9,421 nucleotides of DNA, taken from NCBI GenBank assembly GCA_023245915.1, contig JAHFJK010000004.1, positions 12,149-21,569 on the forward strand, written 5' to 3'. Shown piece after piece: positions 1 through 4,535 of the stretch (positions are counted from its first letter, which is position 1; every line of letters begins with the position of its first letter). Under the pieces are notes generated by a model that was not told the origin of the DNA, searched no databases, and saw nothing but the letters and a program-made list of their open reading frames with translations. Both the position numbers and the translations under genes were made by a program. The stretch comes from Candidatus Doudnabacteria bacterium. GTDB taxonomy: Bacteria > Patescibacteriota > Doudnabacteria > UBA920.

Positions 1-39
1 AACTGGTAAGCCACTCCAGTCTTAAACTAAATTTCTAAA

Positions 40-69
40 AGTCTACTTATTGTTCTTAAGAGTCTACTT
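40..69. repeat. Direct repeat AGTCTACTT, two copies 21 bp apart
   Basis: The nonamer AGTCTACTT occurs at 40-48 and 61-69, and a partial relative (AGTCTTAA) lies at 18-25. The spacing of 21-22 bp is close to two helical turns. It resembles the other short periodic arrays in the gene gaps of this window. No function is visible; it could be an operator or simply slippage-derived sequence. Confidence 0.4.
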
Positions 70-87
70 TTGGATTTTTCCTAACAG

Positions 88-143
88 CAAAAAATACTCC
101 CCCAGCCTTGTGGCTGGGGGAACGTGGAAAAATCCCAACAAGT
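88..143 (-). ncRNA. Candidate short RNA or attenuated leader (about 55 nt)
   Basis: The promoter-like pair at 150-177 and the terminator at 89-120 face the same way and leave a transcript of only about 55 nt, with no ORF and a strong 3' hairpin. It could be a small RNA, or the leader of a gene left of this window that is expressed only on read-through. No RNA family is recognised. Confidence 0.25.
89..120 (-). terminator. Rho-independent terminator, minus strand
   Basis: A perfect 9-bp GC-rich stem (99-107 with 112-120) has a 4-nt loop. On the minus strand it is followed after a few bases by six T (the A-run at 89-94). There is no T-run on the plus side, so it should stop leftward transcription. 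GC-rich hairpins of this look also occur at ends of IS200/IS605-type elements, but no transposase is present here. Confidence 0.65.
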
Positions 144-149
144 AATATT

Positions 150-177
150 ACAATACCCGAAAAAATGATTATGTCAA
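150..177 (-). promoter_or_regulatory. Sigma70-like promoter, leftward
   Basis: On the minus strand a perfect -35 box TTGACA (172-177) is followed after 16 bp by TATTGT (150-155), a 4 of 6 match to the -10 consensus. Transcription would start near 143 and run into the terminator at 120-89. Confidence 0.4.
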
Positions 178-338
178 GCGTTAATTTTAGTCTTATTTTT
201 GACCAATTCGTCGAACAGAAAGTTTTTAATGTGGGCTACGGCTATCAGCAGGCTACGGATTGGCATAAGAAGCATCCAAATTTGGAGGTGGGAGGTTAGA
301 TATTGGAATTTGGAAAAGCATTAAAAGATTTTTAAGAT

Positions 339-1007
339 ATGTTTGAGAATAAAATTGGGCGAAGAGAATTTTTAAAATATGGCAAAGAAGCAGTCATAGC
401 TGCGGGTCTTTTGGGAACAGGCTATCTTTTAAGCCCGTTTATTGAAAAAAGAGGAAAGTCAAATGAAGGACCGGTAAAAACAGCCGAGGTTTCAGGAGTA
501 GAGAACCTTAAACCGGAAGAATTTTTAAAAAAGATAGAATGGGATTTGAAAGAACTTGACGATGATGTAGAAGAATATAAAGGGGAAGTGGAAGCGAATG
601 AGCTTTATACTAAAAATTTGGTCTTGGGCAAGCAAAAAGCTGAAAACCCAAAAAGGAAGTTACAACAATTGCTAGACGTACAAAGAGTTCAGAATACATA
701 CACGCAATCTTTAGAAACAAATTCAAAAGAACTTTTTTTTGAAATTAGTAAAAAATTTACTGGTTTTAAAGCAGATGGAAGAGTTTCCGAAGAGCAACGA
801 CAAAGTCTATCAGAATTTGAAAATGAAAATTTTGAACCTACCCGAACTAAAATCTATCAAAATCTGCAAAGTATAAGAGGGACAACAAAAGAATTCGATA
901 AGAATTTGGATACATTAAAGCCTTTACTTGAAAAGACCCCAAACAGCCCCGTTGAACAGCCAGCCAAACAAGCAACGAAAAAGAAAAATCCACGCGACAT
1001 TGCTTAA
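339..1007 (+). CDS. Tat-signal helical protein of unknown function
   Basis: This 222-residue protein is probably exported or membrane-anchored. Residues 7-13 read GRREFLK, a twin-arginine (Tat) motif close to the consensus S/T-R-R-x-F-L-K. A hydrophobic stretch follows at about 18-34 and then a basic EKRGK. I see no clear AxA cleavage site, so the segment may stay as an anchor. Residues 50-200 are highly charged, rich in Glu, Lys, Gln and Leu, and look alpha-helical or coiled-coil. The tail (200-222) is rich in Pro, Lys and Gln. There is no cysteine and no catalytic motif. The ATG at 339 has only a weak upstream purine stretch, but the signal sequence starts right after it, which supports this start. 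gatB follows 36 bp later. I do not recognise the family; Tat export usually implies folding before export. Confidence 0.8.
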   Translation: MFENKIGRREFLKYGKEAVIAAGLLGTGYLLSPFIEKRGKSNEGPVKTAEVSGVENLKPEEFLKKIEWDLKELDDDVEEYKGEVEANELYTKNLVLGKQKAENPKRKLQQLLDVQRVQNTYTQSLETNSKELFFEISKKFTGFKADGRVSEEQRQSLSEFENENFEPTRTKIYQNLQSIRGTTKEFDKNLDTLKPLLEKTPNSPVEQPAKQATKKKNPRDIA

Positions 1008-1043
1008 TTACCTAATTAAATACGTAATTTTTTAGAAAGTAGA

Positions 1044-2594
1044 ATGAAAGAATTCGCAGCATCAACCAAATACAAACCCGTTATAGGTTTTGAAATCCAC
1101 GTCCAGCTTGCCACCAAGAGCAAGATGTTCGGGCGCGCGGCGAATAATCCGGACCAAACCAAACCTAATATGGATATTGATGAGGTTAACACCGGGCAGC
1201 CAGGGACTTTGCCCGTGGCTAACAAAGAGGCGATTCGTTTGGCCGCGATGGTGGGGCTGGCTTTGAATTGCCGAATAGACGAATGGAGCAAGTTTGACCG
1301 TAAACACTATTTTTATCCGGACTTACCAAAAGGCTACCAGATTTCGCAGTATGACCAGCCAATTAGTAGAGGTGGGTGGTTGGAGGTTGGAGTTGGGAGT
1401 GATGGGCAGAAAAAGATCAAAAAAATTCATATTACTCGCGCGCATTTGGAAGAAGACGCTGGCAAAAATATTCACCCCGAAGGCTTGCCGTATTCGCTGG
1501 TAGATTATAATAGAGCAGGTGCGCCGCTTTTAGAAATTGTGACAGAGCCGGACATTGAGAGCGGGGAAGAAGCCCGAGCGTTTTTGCAGGAATTACGCAA
1601 CATCATCCGTTATTTAGGCGCTTCGGAATGTGACATGGAAAAGGGGACTATGCGCTGCGAACCGAATATTTCCGTGCGCAAGCCAGGCGAAACATCTTTA
1701 CCAAAATATAAAGTCGAAGTTAAGAATATTAATTCCTTTAAATTCGCGGAAGCAGCCATAAATTATGAAATCGACAGACAAACGGAAATTTTAAAAGAAG
1801 GTGCCACGCCCAAACAGGTAACTATGGGCTGGGATGAAAAAAATAACCGCACGGTTGAGCAACGGTCAAAAGAGGAAGCCAATGATTACCGTTATTTTCC
1901 CGATCCCGATTTACCGGTTTTGCAATTTACTAAAGAGTATTTGGACAAGTTACGGGCGGAAATGCCGGAGTTGCCGGCGCAAAAACGCCAAAGATTTTTG
2001 GGAGAATATGGTTTGCCATCATCCGATGTAGAAAATTTAATTAACTGGAAAGAGTTGGCGAATTATTTTGAAAGTGTGGTTAGTGAAATAGATGAGTGGA
2101 TGGAGCAGGGAAAGAGATCCCTCGACTCGTCCCGCTCCGCGGGACTCGCTCGGGATGACAACGCTAGAAATAAATTAATTAAAAGTGCTGTCAATTGGTG
2201 CCTGGGAGATTTGTCGGCGATGCTGAATCAAAAGCAAATTAATCCACGTGATTGCGAAATAACGCCGGAAAATTTTGCTGAAATGTTGATGTTAATCCAG
2301 CAAGGAAAAATTTCCGGTAGCGCGGCCAAAACTGTCTTTAAGGTTATGTTTGAAAAGGGCGGGGAGCCGGACAATATTGTGCAGGATCTTGGACTTGAGC
2401 AGACTAATGATGAAGGAGCTATATCAGCAGCAATCGACAAAGTTATAGCTGCAAACGCTAAGGCCGTGGCTGATTATAAATCTGGCCAGGAAAAAAGTTT
2501 TGGGTTTTTGGTCGGGCAGGCCATGAAAGAGTTGAAGGGTAAGGGAAACCCGCAGATGATAAACGAAATTTTAAGAAAAAAGCTATCTTCTTAA
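1044..2594 (+). CDS. gatB: Aspartyl/glutamyl-tRNA(Asn/Gln) amidotransferase subunit B
   Basis: GatB is the tRNA-binding kinase and transamidase subunit of GatCAB, which converts misacylated Glu-tRNA(Gln) or Asp-tRNA(Asn) to the correct amide in the cytoplasm. Family signatures are clear: IGFEIHVQL (14-22), YFYPDLPKGYQISQYD (89-104), HLEEDAGK (134-141), VDYNRAGAPLLEIVTEPD (153-170), EVKNINSF (225-232) and DYRYFPDPDLP (281-291). A helical tail domain of the YqeY type occupies about 375-516. The cysteine pair some GatB proteins use for zinc is absent (DEVNTGQPG at 46-54), as in some Gram-positive forms. At 516 residues it is slightly long, and residues 357-374 are the product of an inserted palindromic repeat at the junction to the tail domain. 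The ATG at 1044 follows a weak AGAAAG. gatA and gatC are not in the window. Confidence 0.97.
   Translation: MKEFAASTKYKPVIGFEIHVQLATKSKMFGRAANNPDQTKPNMDIDEVNTGQPGTLPVANKEAIRLAAMVGLALNCRIDEWSKFDRKHYFYPDLPKGYQISQYDQPISRGGWLEVGVGSDGQKKIKKIHITRAHLEEDAGKNIHPEGLPYSLVDYNRAGAPLLEIVTEPDIESGEEARAFLQELRNIIRYLGASECDMEKGTMRCEPNISVRKPGETSLPKYKVEVKNINSFKFAEAAINYEIDRQTEILKEGATPKQVTMGWDEKNNRTVEQRSKEEANDYRYFPDPDLPVLQFTKEYLDKLRAEMPELPAQKRQRFLGEYGLPSSDVENLINWKELANYFESVVSEIDEWMEQGKRSLDSSRSAGLARDDNARNKLIKSAVNWCLGDLSAMLNQKQINPRDCEITPENFAEMLMLIQQGKISGSAAKTVFKVMFEKGGEPDNIVQDLGLEQTNDEGAISAAIDKVIAANAKAVADYKSGQEKSFGFLVGQAMKELKGKGNPQMINEILRKKLSS
2113..2163 (+). repeat. Palindromic repeat (family A) inserted in frame in gatB
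   Basis: The segment is GC-rich and self-complementary (GTCCCGC...GCGGGAC around a central TCC, 2129-2145). Its ends, GATCCCTCG and GCTCGGGATGACA, are reverse complements of the ends of the intergenic element at 2597-2624. It encodes RSLDSSRSAGLARDDNA (358-374), a Ser/Arg/Asp-rich stretch foreign to GatB, between the YFE helix and the NW segment where other GatB proteins have a short loop. This matches the behaviour known for Rickettsia palindromic elements. Confidence 0.75.
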
Positions 2595-2596
2595 AA

Positions 2597-2631
2597 TGTC
2601 GTCCCGAGCGAAGCGAGGGATCTCATTTTTT
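2597..2631 (+). terminator. gatB terminator formed by a family A palindromic repeat
   Basis: Two bases after the gatB stop, TGTCGTCCCGAGCG and AAGCGAGGGATCTC (2597-2624) form an imperfect hairpin (CCC/GGG and GC/GC stems with tandem G-A mismatches), followed by six T at 2626-2631. The outer sequences are those of the repeat inside gatB, in the opposite orientation and without its long middle. It probably serves as the gatB terminator. Confidence 0.55.
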
Positions 2632-2681
2632 AGGAAAAAGCTTTTGGGACACGAATAAGCAAGAATAAAAACGAACTTACA

Positions 2682-2726
2682 TCAAAGAAAGCGCCGCCAA
2701 AAGTTCGCAGTTCTTTTGGCGGCGCT
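2682..2726 (-). terminator. Rho-independent terminator, minus strand
   Basis: A perfect 14-bp stem (2690-2703 with 2713-2726) encloses a 9-nt loop. On the minus strand it is followed by TTTCTTTG. It starts 5 nt after the stop of the small gene 2904-2731 and clearly belongs to it. Confidence 0.85.
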
Positions 2727-2730
2727 GTGG

Positions 2731-2904
2731 TTATCCATGGCCTTGCCTAAGAAAATCCCAGAAGGCACTTAAGTTTTCCTGGTCTTCTGGGCCGCATGAT
2801 AAGAATTCTCCAGCGGCCGTTCGTAAGGCACTTTCGGAATCGTTTTTTTCTGTCAGCTCCACAAATTTTTCCCATGCCAGTTTTAGCTGGGTTTCCGCAT
2901 CCAT
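2731..2904 (-). CDS. Small acidic hypothetical protein (57 aa)
   Basis: I do not recognise this family. The frame starts MDAETQLKLAWEKFVELTEK and ends FWDFLRQGHG; it is acidic, probably all-helical, with one cysteine (C37), no membrane segment and no signal peptide. The case for a real gene is strong despite its size. A near-perfect AAGGAGGG lies with AGGAGG 7 nt before the ATG, an extended -10 box lies just upstream, and a 14-bp terminator hairpin follows directly after the TAA. It therefore forms a self-contained one-gene unit of about 220 bp on the strand opposite to the housekeeping genes. Size, charge and setting would fit a small regulatory or binding protein, an antitoxin or an anti-defence protein, but nothing in the sequence decides this. 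Confidence 0.75.
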   Translation of the reverse strand: MDAETQLKLAWEKFVELTEKNDSESALRTAAGEFLSCGPEDQENLSAFWDFLRQGHG

Positions 2905-2911
2905 GATACCC

Positions 2912-2936
2912 CCTCCTTCTTAATTAAAGAATAGCA
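2912..2936 (-). promoter_or_regulatory. Extended -10 promoter and strong SD of the 57-aa gene
   Basis: On the minus strand TGC precedes TATTCT (2928-2933), an extended -10 arrangement with start near 2921. AGGAGG (complement of 2912-2917) follows. There is no good -35 box. The short 5' leader would be under 20 nt. Confidence 0.45.
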
Positions 2937-2952
2937 TGAAAGTTTTGTGGAT

Positions 2953-2993
2953 AAAAATGATTGAACGCCGCGCGAGTAAACTCGGCGGCGTTC
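2953..2993 (-). terminator. Rho-independent terminator, minus strand
   Basis: A 13-bp stem with one bulged base (2963-2976 with 2981-2993) closes on a TAAA loop. On the minus strand it is followed by AATCATTTTTAT. It ends the small-gene unit 3405-3002 and lies just upstream of the promoter of the 57-aa gene, so the two units are insulated. Confidence 0.8.
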
Positions 2994-3001
2994 GGGTGTG
3001 G

Positions 3002-3181
3002 CTAGTCCGTAATGCTCCCCGTTTCGTCTTCGGGTTGCTGACCTCGTCTTTGAGAGTAGAGGGTGGGTTTGGGATCTTTGAGCGCTGCAATCGCCTCATC
3101 GATCGTTTTTCTTTCCTCCGGTGTTCGGAAGTAATACTCAAGCATGTACTTGAGATAAGAAGTCGCTTCTTTTTCAGTTAC
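3002..3181 (-). CDS. Small hypothetical protein, C-terminal piece of a probable frameshifted gene
   Basis: The frame encodes a plausible protein (TEKEATSYLKYMLEYYFRT... to ...GQQPEDETGSITD), charged and helical in its first half and polar at the tail. It has no proper start. An AGGAGG at 3186-3191 is followed by AAATGTAACTG, in which the ATG is at once stopped by TAA. The in-frame codon at normal distance is GTA (3181), which is not a usual start. The first in-frame ATG is at 3145. The frame stays open upstream into the preceding ORF, and one extra G in the G8 run (3227-3234) would join both into one protein of about 134 residues. The likely reading is therefore one gene broken by a frameshift. 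A strong terminator follows 8 nt after the stop. Function unknown. Confidence 0.5.
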   Translation of the reverse strand, partial: VTEKEATSYLKYMLEYYFRTPEERKTIDEAIAALKDPKPTLYSQRRGQQPEDETGSITD

Positions 3182-3207
3182 ATTTCCTCCTGTGTCGGTG
3201 AGTATGG

Positions 3208-3405
3208 CTAGGGCATTCCTGTTCCGCCCCCCCCTCTTGTAAAAGGGAGGGTGAGAGGGCCTCTGGTTCGTCTCCGCTGCTTGAGGATTATTTCCAGGGC
3301 TTCTGCCCAACTTTCGTCGTTATCTAAATGTTCAGTTGGCGTTTTATCGTCGGGCTCGCAACCGAAAAAAAACCGAAGGTCGACTGGATCTTCCGGGATT
3401 TCCAA
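3208..3405 (-). CDS. Small acidic hypothetical protein, N-terminal piece of a probable frameshifted gene
   Basis: A TTG start at 3405 lies 4 nt after AGGAGG (complement of 3410-3415), with a perfect TATAAT just upstream, so initiation is well supported. Residues 1-45 are acidic (IPEDPVDLRFFFG, EPDDKTPTEHLDNDESW) and then helical (AEALEIILKQRR). From about residue 49 the sequence PLTLPFTRGGGG is the product of a palindromic repeat, and the frame ends soon after in TGMP. The real protein probably continued in the frame of the 3181-3002 ORF. The frame is lost at eight consecutive G in the repeat. This could be a true mutation, phase-variable slippage or an assembly error. I do not recognise the family; there is no signal peptide or membrane segment. 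Confidence 0.55.
   Translation of the reverse strand: MEIPEDPVDLRFFFGCEPDDKTPTEHLDNDESWAEALEIILKQRRRTRGPLTLPFTRGGGGTGMP
3224..3265 (-). repeat. Palindromic repeat (family B) inside a small gene
   Basis: Read on the minus strand it contains ACCCTCCCTTTTACAAGAG followed by eight G, an imperfect palindrome. It aligns with the rseP insert at 8421-8463 (ACCCCCTCTTTAGAAAAGAG followed by seven G) in the same orientation relative to the coding strand. The products are similar too: PLTLPFTRGG here and PPTPSLEKRGG in RseP. Confidence 0.65.
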
Positions 3406-3409
3406 GTTT

Positions 3410-3430
3410 CCTCCTTTGCGAGAAATTATA
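3410..3430 (-). promoter_or_regulatory. Perfect -10 box and SD of the 3405 gene
   Basis: The minus strand reads TATAAT (complement of 3425-3430), start near 3418, then AAAGGAGG directly before the TTG start. No convincing -35 box lies 16-18 bp upstream. Confidence 0.5.
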
Positions 3431-3475
3431 AGGGAAAGAGCAGAAAAAGGCGAGAGGCGGGGTACAACTGTATTA

Positions 3476-3518
3476 ATAGGACAGATAAGAAAAAATAAGA
3501 CGGATAGGGACTAATAGG
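3476..3518. repeat. Degenerate array, ATA(G/A)G unit every 9-10 bp
   Basis: Units ATAGGACAG, ATAAGAAAAA, ATAAGACGG, ATAGGGACTA and ATAGG begin at 3476, 3485, 3495, 3504 and 3514. The spacing alternates 9, 10, 9, 10 bp. No coding potential is seen. Function unknown. Confidence 0.55.
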
Positions 3519-3656
3519 TCATTGCGAAGACAGCTTCTTTCCCGCGTGTTTGGAGCCCAAAAGCAAAGACCGGCCGTGGACGCGCATCCGCGGGCGTTTT
3601 TTTATTTCTCTGCGCTTGGCTTTGGTTGGATGCTCATCGAGGGCTTTTTTTTGCAT
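3519..3656 (-). CDS. Doubtful small basic protein (45 aa)
   Basis: From the ATG at 3656 the frame encodes a strongly basic peptide (KAKRREIKKRPRMRVHGRSL in its middle). There is no Shine-Dalgarno site and no spaced promoter, unlike the other small minus-strand genes. The same bases on the plus strand hold two T-runs, one after a hairpin, that appear as lysine codons here, so the frame may be a by-product of terminator-like sequence. Extension to an upstream start would only translate the CGAAT array. Low confidence. Confidence 0.25.
   Translation of the reverse strand: MQKKALDEHPTKAKRREIKKRPRMRVHGRSLLLGSKHAGKKLSSQ
3574..3603 (+). terminator. Possible plus-strand terminator hairpin
   Basis: CCGTGGA (3574-3580) pairs with TCCGCGG (3587-3593, one G-U pair) and seven T follow at 3597-3603. 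A second T-run of eight lies at 3645-3652. No plus-strand gene lies directly upstream, so it would only stop read-through from the left or an unseen RNA. Confidence 0.35.
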
Positions 3657-3666
3657 ATAAATATAT

Positions 3667-3706
3667 CGAATCTGCGAATGGGACGAATCAACGAATGACA
3701 ACGAAT
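3667..3706. repeat. Degenerate array of CGAAT, five copies every 8-10 bp
   Basis: CGAAT starts at 3667, 3675, 3684, 3692 and 3702 (spacing 8, 9, 8, 10 bp), all on the plus strand, with variable bases between. It ends about 40 bp before the promoter of the cupredoxin gene. It could bind a protein along one face of the helix or be a slippage product. Confidence 0.6.
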
Positions 3707-3747
3707 TTACTAATGTCCTAAAAAAAGTTCGCGCGATTAGGAATTTG

Positions 3748-3756
3748 TGCTATAAT
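3748..3756 (+). promoter_or_regulatory. Extended -10 promoter of the cupredoxin gene
   Basis: TGC directly precedes a perfect TATAAT (3751-3756), an extended -10 box. The -35 position holds only a weak TTCGCG (3728-3733). Transcription would start near 3763 and leave a leader of about 135 nt. Confidence 0.6.
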
Positions 3757-3777
3757 AATCTGGCAAATAAATCCAAG

Positions 3778-3866
3778 CACCTTTCTTTAGGATTGAAAAA
3801 GGGTTTAAATTATAAATCAACATCTTTAATATTACCAAAAATAGCTTGGCAATTGGAAGAAAGGTG
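3778..3866 (+). promoter_or_regulatory. Leader with long-range 10-bp inverted repeat
   Basis: CACCTTTCTT (3778-3787) is exactly complementary to AAGAAAGGTG (3857-3866), separated by 69 nt of AT-rich sequence. The right arm contains the only purine-rich, SD-like stretch (AGAAAGG) before the gene. Pairing would hide it, which suggests translational control. The inference rests on pairing alone; no known riboswitch class is recognised. Confidence 0.4.
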
Positions 3867-3887
3867 ATGGATAAATTATATCATTAA
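3867..3887 (+). CDS. Possible leader peptide MDKLYH
   Basis: An ATG directly follows the AAGAAAGGTG arm and opens a 6-codon ORF with TAA, which ends 10 nt before the cupredoxin ATG. SD spacing is short. The main gene itself has no SD, so coupling through this mini-ORF is possible. Chance is also possible. Confidence 0.25.
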   Translation: MDKLYH

Positions 3888-3897
3888 CCAAAATAAT

Positions 3898-4452
3898 ATG
3901 AAAAAAGGCATAATTATAGCCATAGTAGTTATAGCGGGGGGAGCCGGGATTTATTTAATTTTTAACCAGAATAAAGCCCAGGCGCCGGCTGATAAAGGTA
4001 TCACGATAGGTGACACTCGAGTCCAAATCAATCCCAACCCGGCCATGGCAGATAAAACCAATGATCAGCAGTCAACTTCCATGCCTAATGCCCAAAACAA
4101 GATGATTGACAATAAAACTGCCACGAGTTCCAAAGGCACTTTTAGCAACGGCGAAGAGCAGCCGGGGTCTGACATTCAGGTAGTGGAAATAGTTTATGAT
4201 GGGAGTAAATTTACTCCATCTACGGTAAATATTAAAGTTAATGATTGGGTATTCTTTAAAAATACCAGCGATAGTAATTTTTCGCCGGCTTCCAATCCCC
4301 ATCCTTCTCACACTGCTTATCCTGAATTTGACGCAAAACCAGGTGTTGCCGCGGGCGGTACTTATAAATTTCAGTTTACCAAGGCCGGTAATTGGGGTTT
4401 CCACGACCATTTGAATGCCAGGGCATTTGGGAAAATAAACGTTAGCCAGTAA
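3898..4452 (+). CDS. Membrane-anchored cupredoxin-like protein
   Basis: The 184-residue protein has an N-terminal membrane anchor (about 4-22, IIIAIVVIAGGAGIYLIF), a polar flexible linker rich in Asn, Gln, Ser and Thr (about 23-92) and a cupredoxin-type beta domain (about 93-183: FTPSTVNIKVNDWVFFKN, then GTYKFQFTKAGNWGFHDH). It should sit outside the cell, tethered to the membrane, and bind copper or act as a small electron carrier. Candidate ligands are H135 and H138 (NPHPSH) and H169 and H171 (HDH). The Cys and Met ligands of a classic type 1 blue copper site are missing. The cysteine position before the last strand seems filled by the GFHDH segment. The ATG at 3898 lacks an SD but starts the anchor directly. 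It has its own promoter and structured leader. Confidence 0.85.
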   Translation: MKKGIIIAIVVIAGGAGIYLIFNQNKAQAPADKGITIGDTRVQINPNPAMADKTNDQQSTSMPNAQNKMIDNKTATSSKGTFSNGEEQPGSDIQVVEIVYDGSKFTPSTVNIKVNDWVFFKNTSDSNFSPASNPHPSHTAYPEFDAKPGVAAGGTYKFQFTKAGNWGFHDHLNARAFGKINVSQ

Positions 4453-4463
4453 CTAAACCTGAG

Positions 4464-4534
4464 AATCGGATACATCAGAGAAATCGGATAGGACGGTTCC
4501 GATTGCTCCCTTGCTCCGACTCCTCCAATACTCC
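4464..4534. repeat. Periodic array and small inverted repeat before holB
   Basis: AATCGGATA occurs at 4464 and 4482, 18 bp apart. AATCGGA (4482-4488) pairs with TCCGATT (4498-4504). Then CTCC recurs at 4506, 4514, 4523 and 4531 (spacing 8, 9, 8 bp) right up to the holB ATG. There is no T-run, so this is not a clear terminator. Confidence 0.5.
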
Positions 4535-4535
4535 A

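Larger units (their letters stand above)
60..299 (+). other. Open frame without a supported start (possible gene remnant)
   Basis: The frame is open from 60 to the TAG at 297-299, but it runs through the hairpin at 99-120 and has no ATG with a ribosome binding site. The first in-frame ATG codons are at 165 and 171 and neither has a Shine-Dalgarno site. The C-terminal half (FNVGYGYQQATDWHKKHP) looks protein-like. A resemblance to the tail of a patatin-like lipid hydrolase crossed my mind, but it is too weak to call. It could be the 3' end of a decayed gene or chance. The rest of 1-338 holds the repeat, terminator and promoter listed separately, and I see no other gene there. Confidence 0.2.

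Noticed and set aside
99..120. Hairpin as an IS200/IS605 element end
   Set aside because: No transposase, no TnpB and no partner hairpin nearby; the minus-strand T-run explains it as a terminator.
1006..1033. Terminator between the Tat-signal gene and gatB
   Set aside because: AATTAC/GTAATT with T6 is a 6-bp AT-rich stem with a 12-nt loop, too weak to call.
1371..1409. G-rich stretch in gatB as a G-quadruplex
   Set aside because: Mostly pairs of G, only two-layer quadruplexes are possible, and it encodes a normal GatB segment.
3667..3706. CGAAT array as a CRISPR
   Set aside because: Units are 5 bp with 3-5 bp between them, far too short for repeats and spacers.
4503..4535. TTG start adding 11 residues to holB
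   Set aside because: The added residues come from the CTCC array, and family proteins begin near the W-x-x-x-G-H-Q segment.
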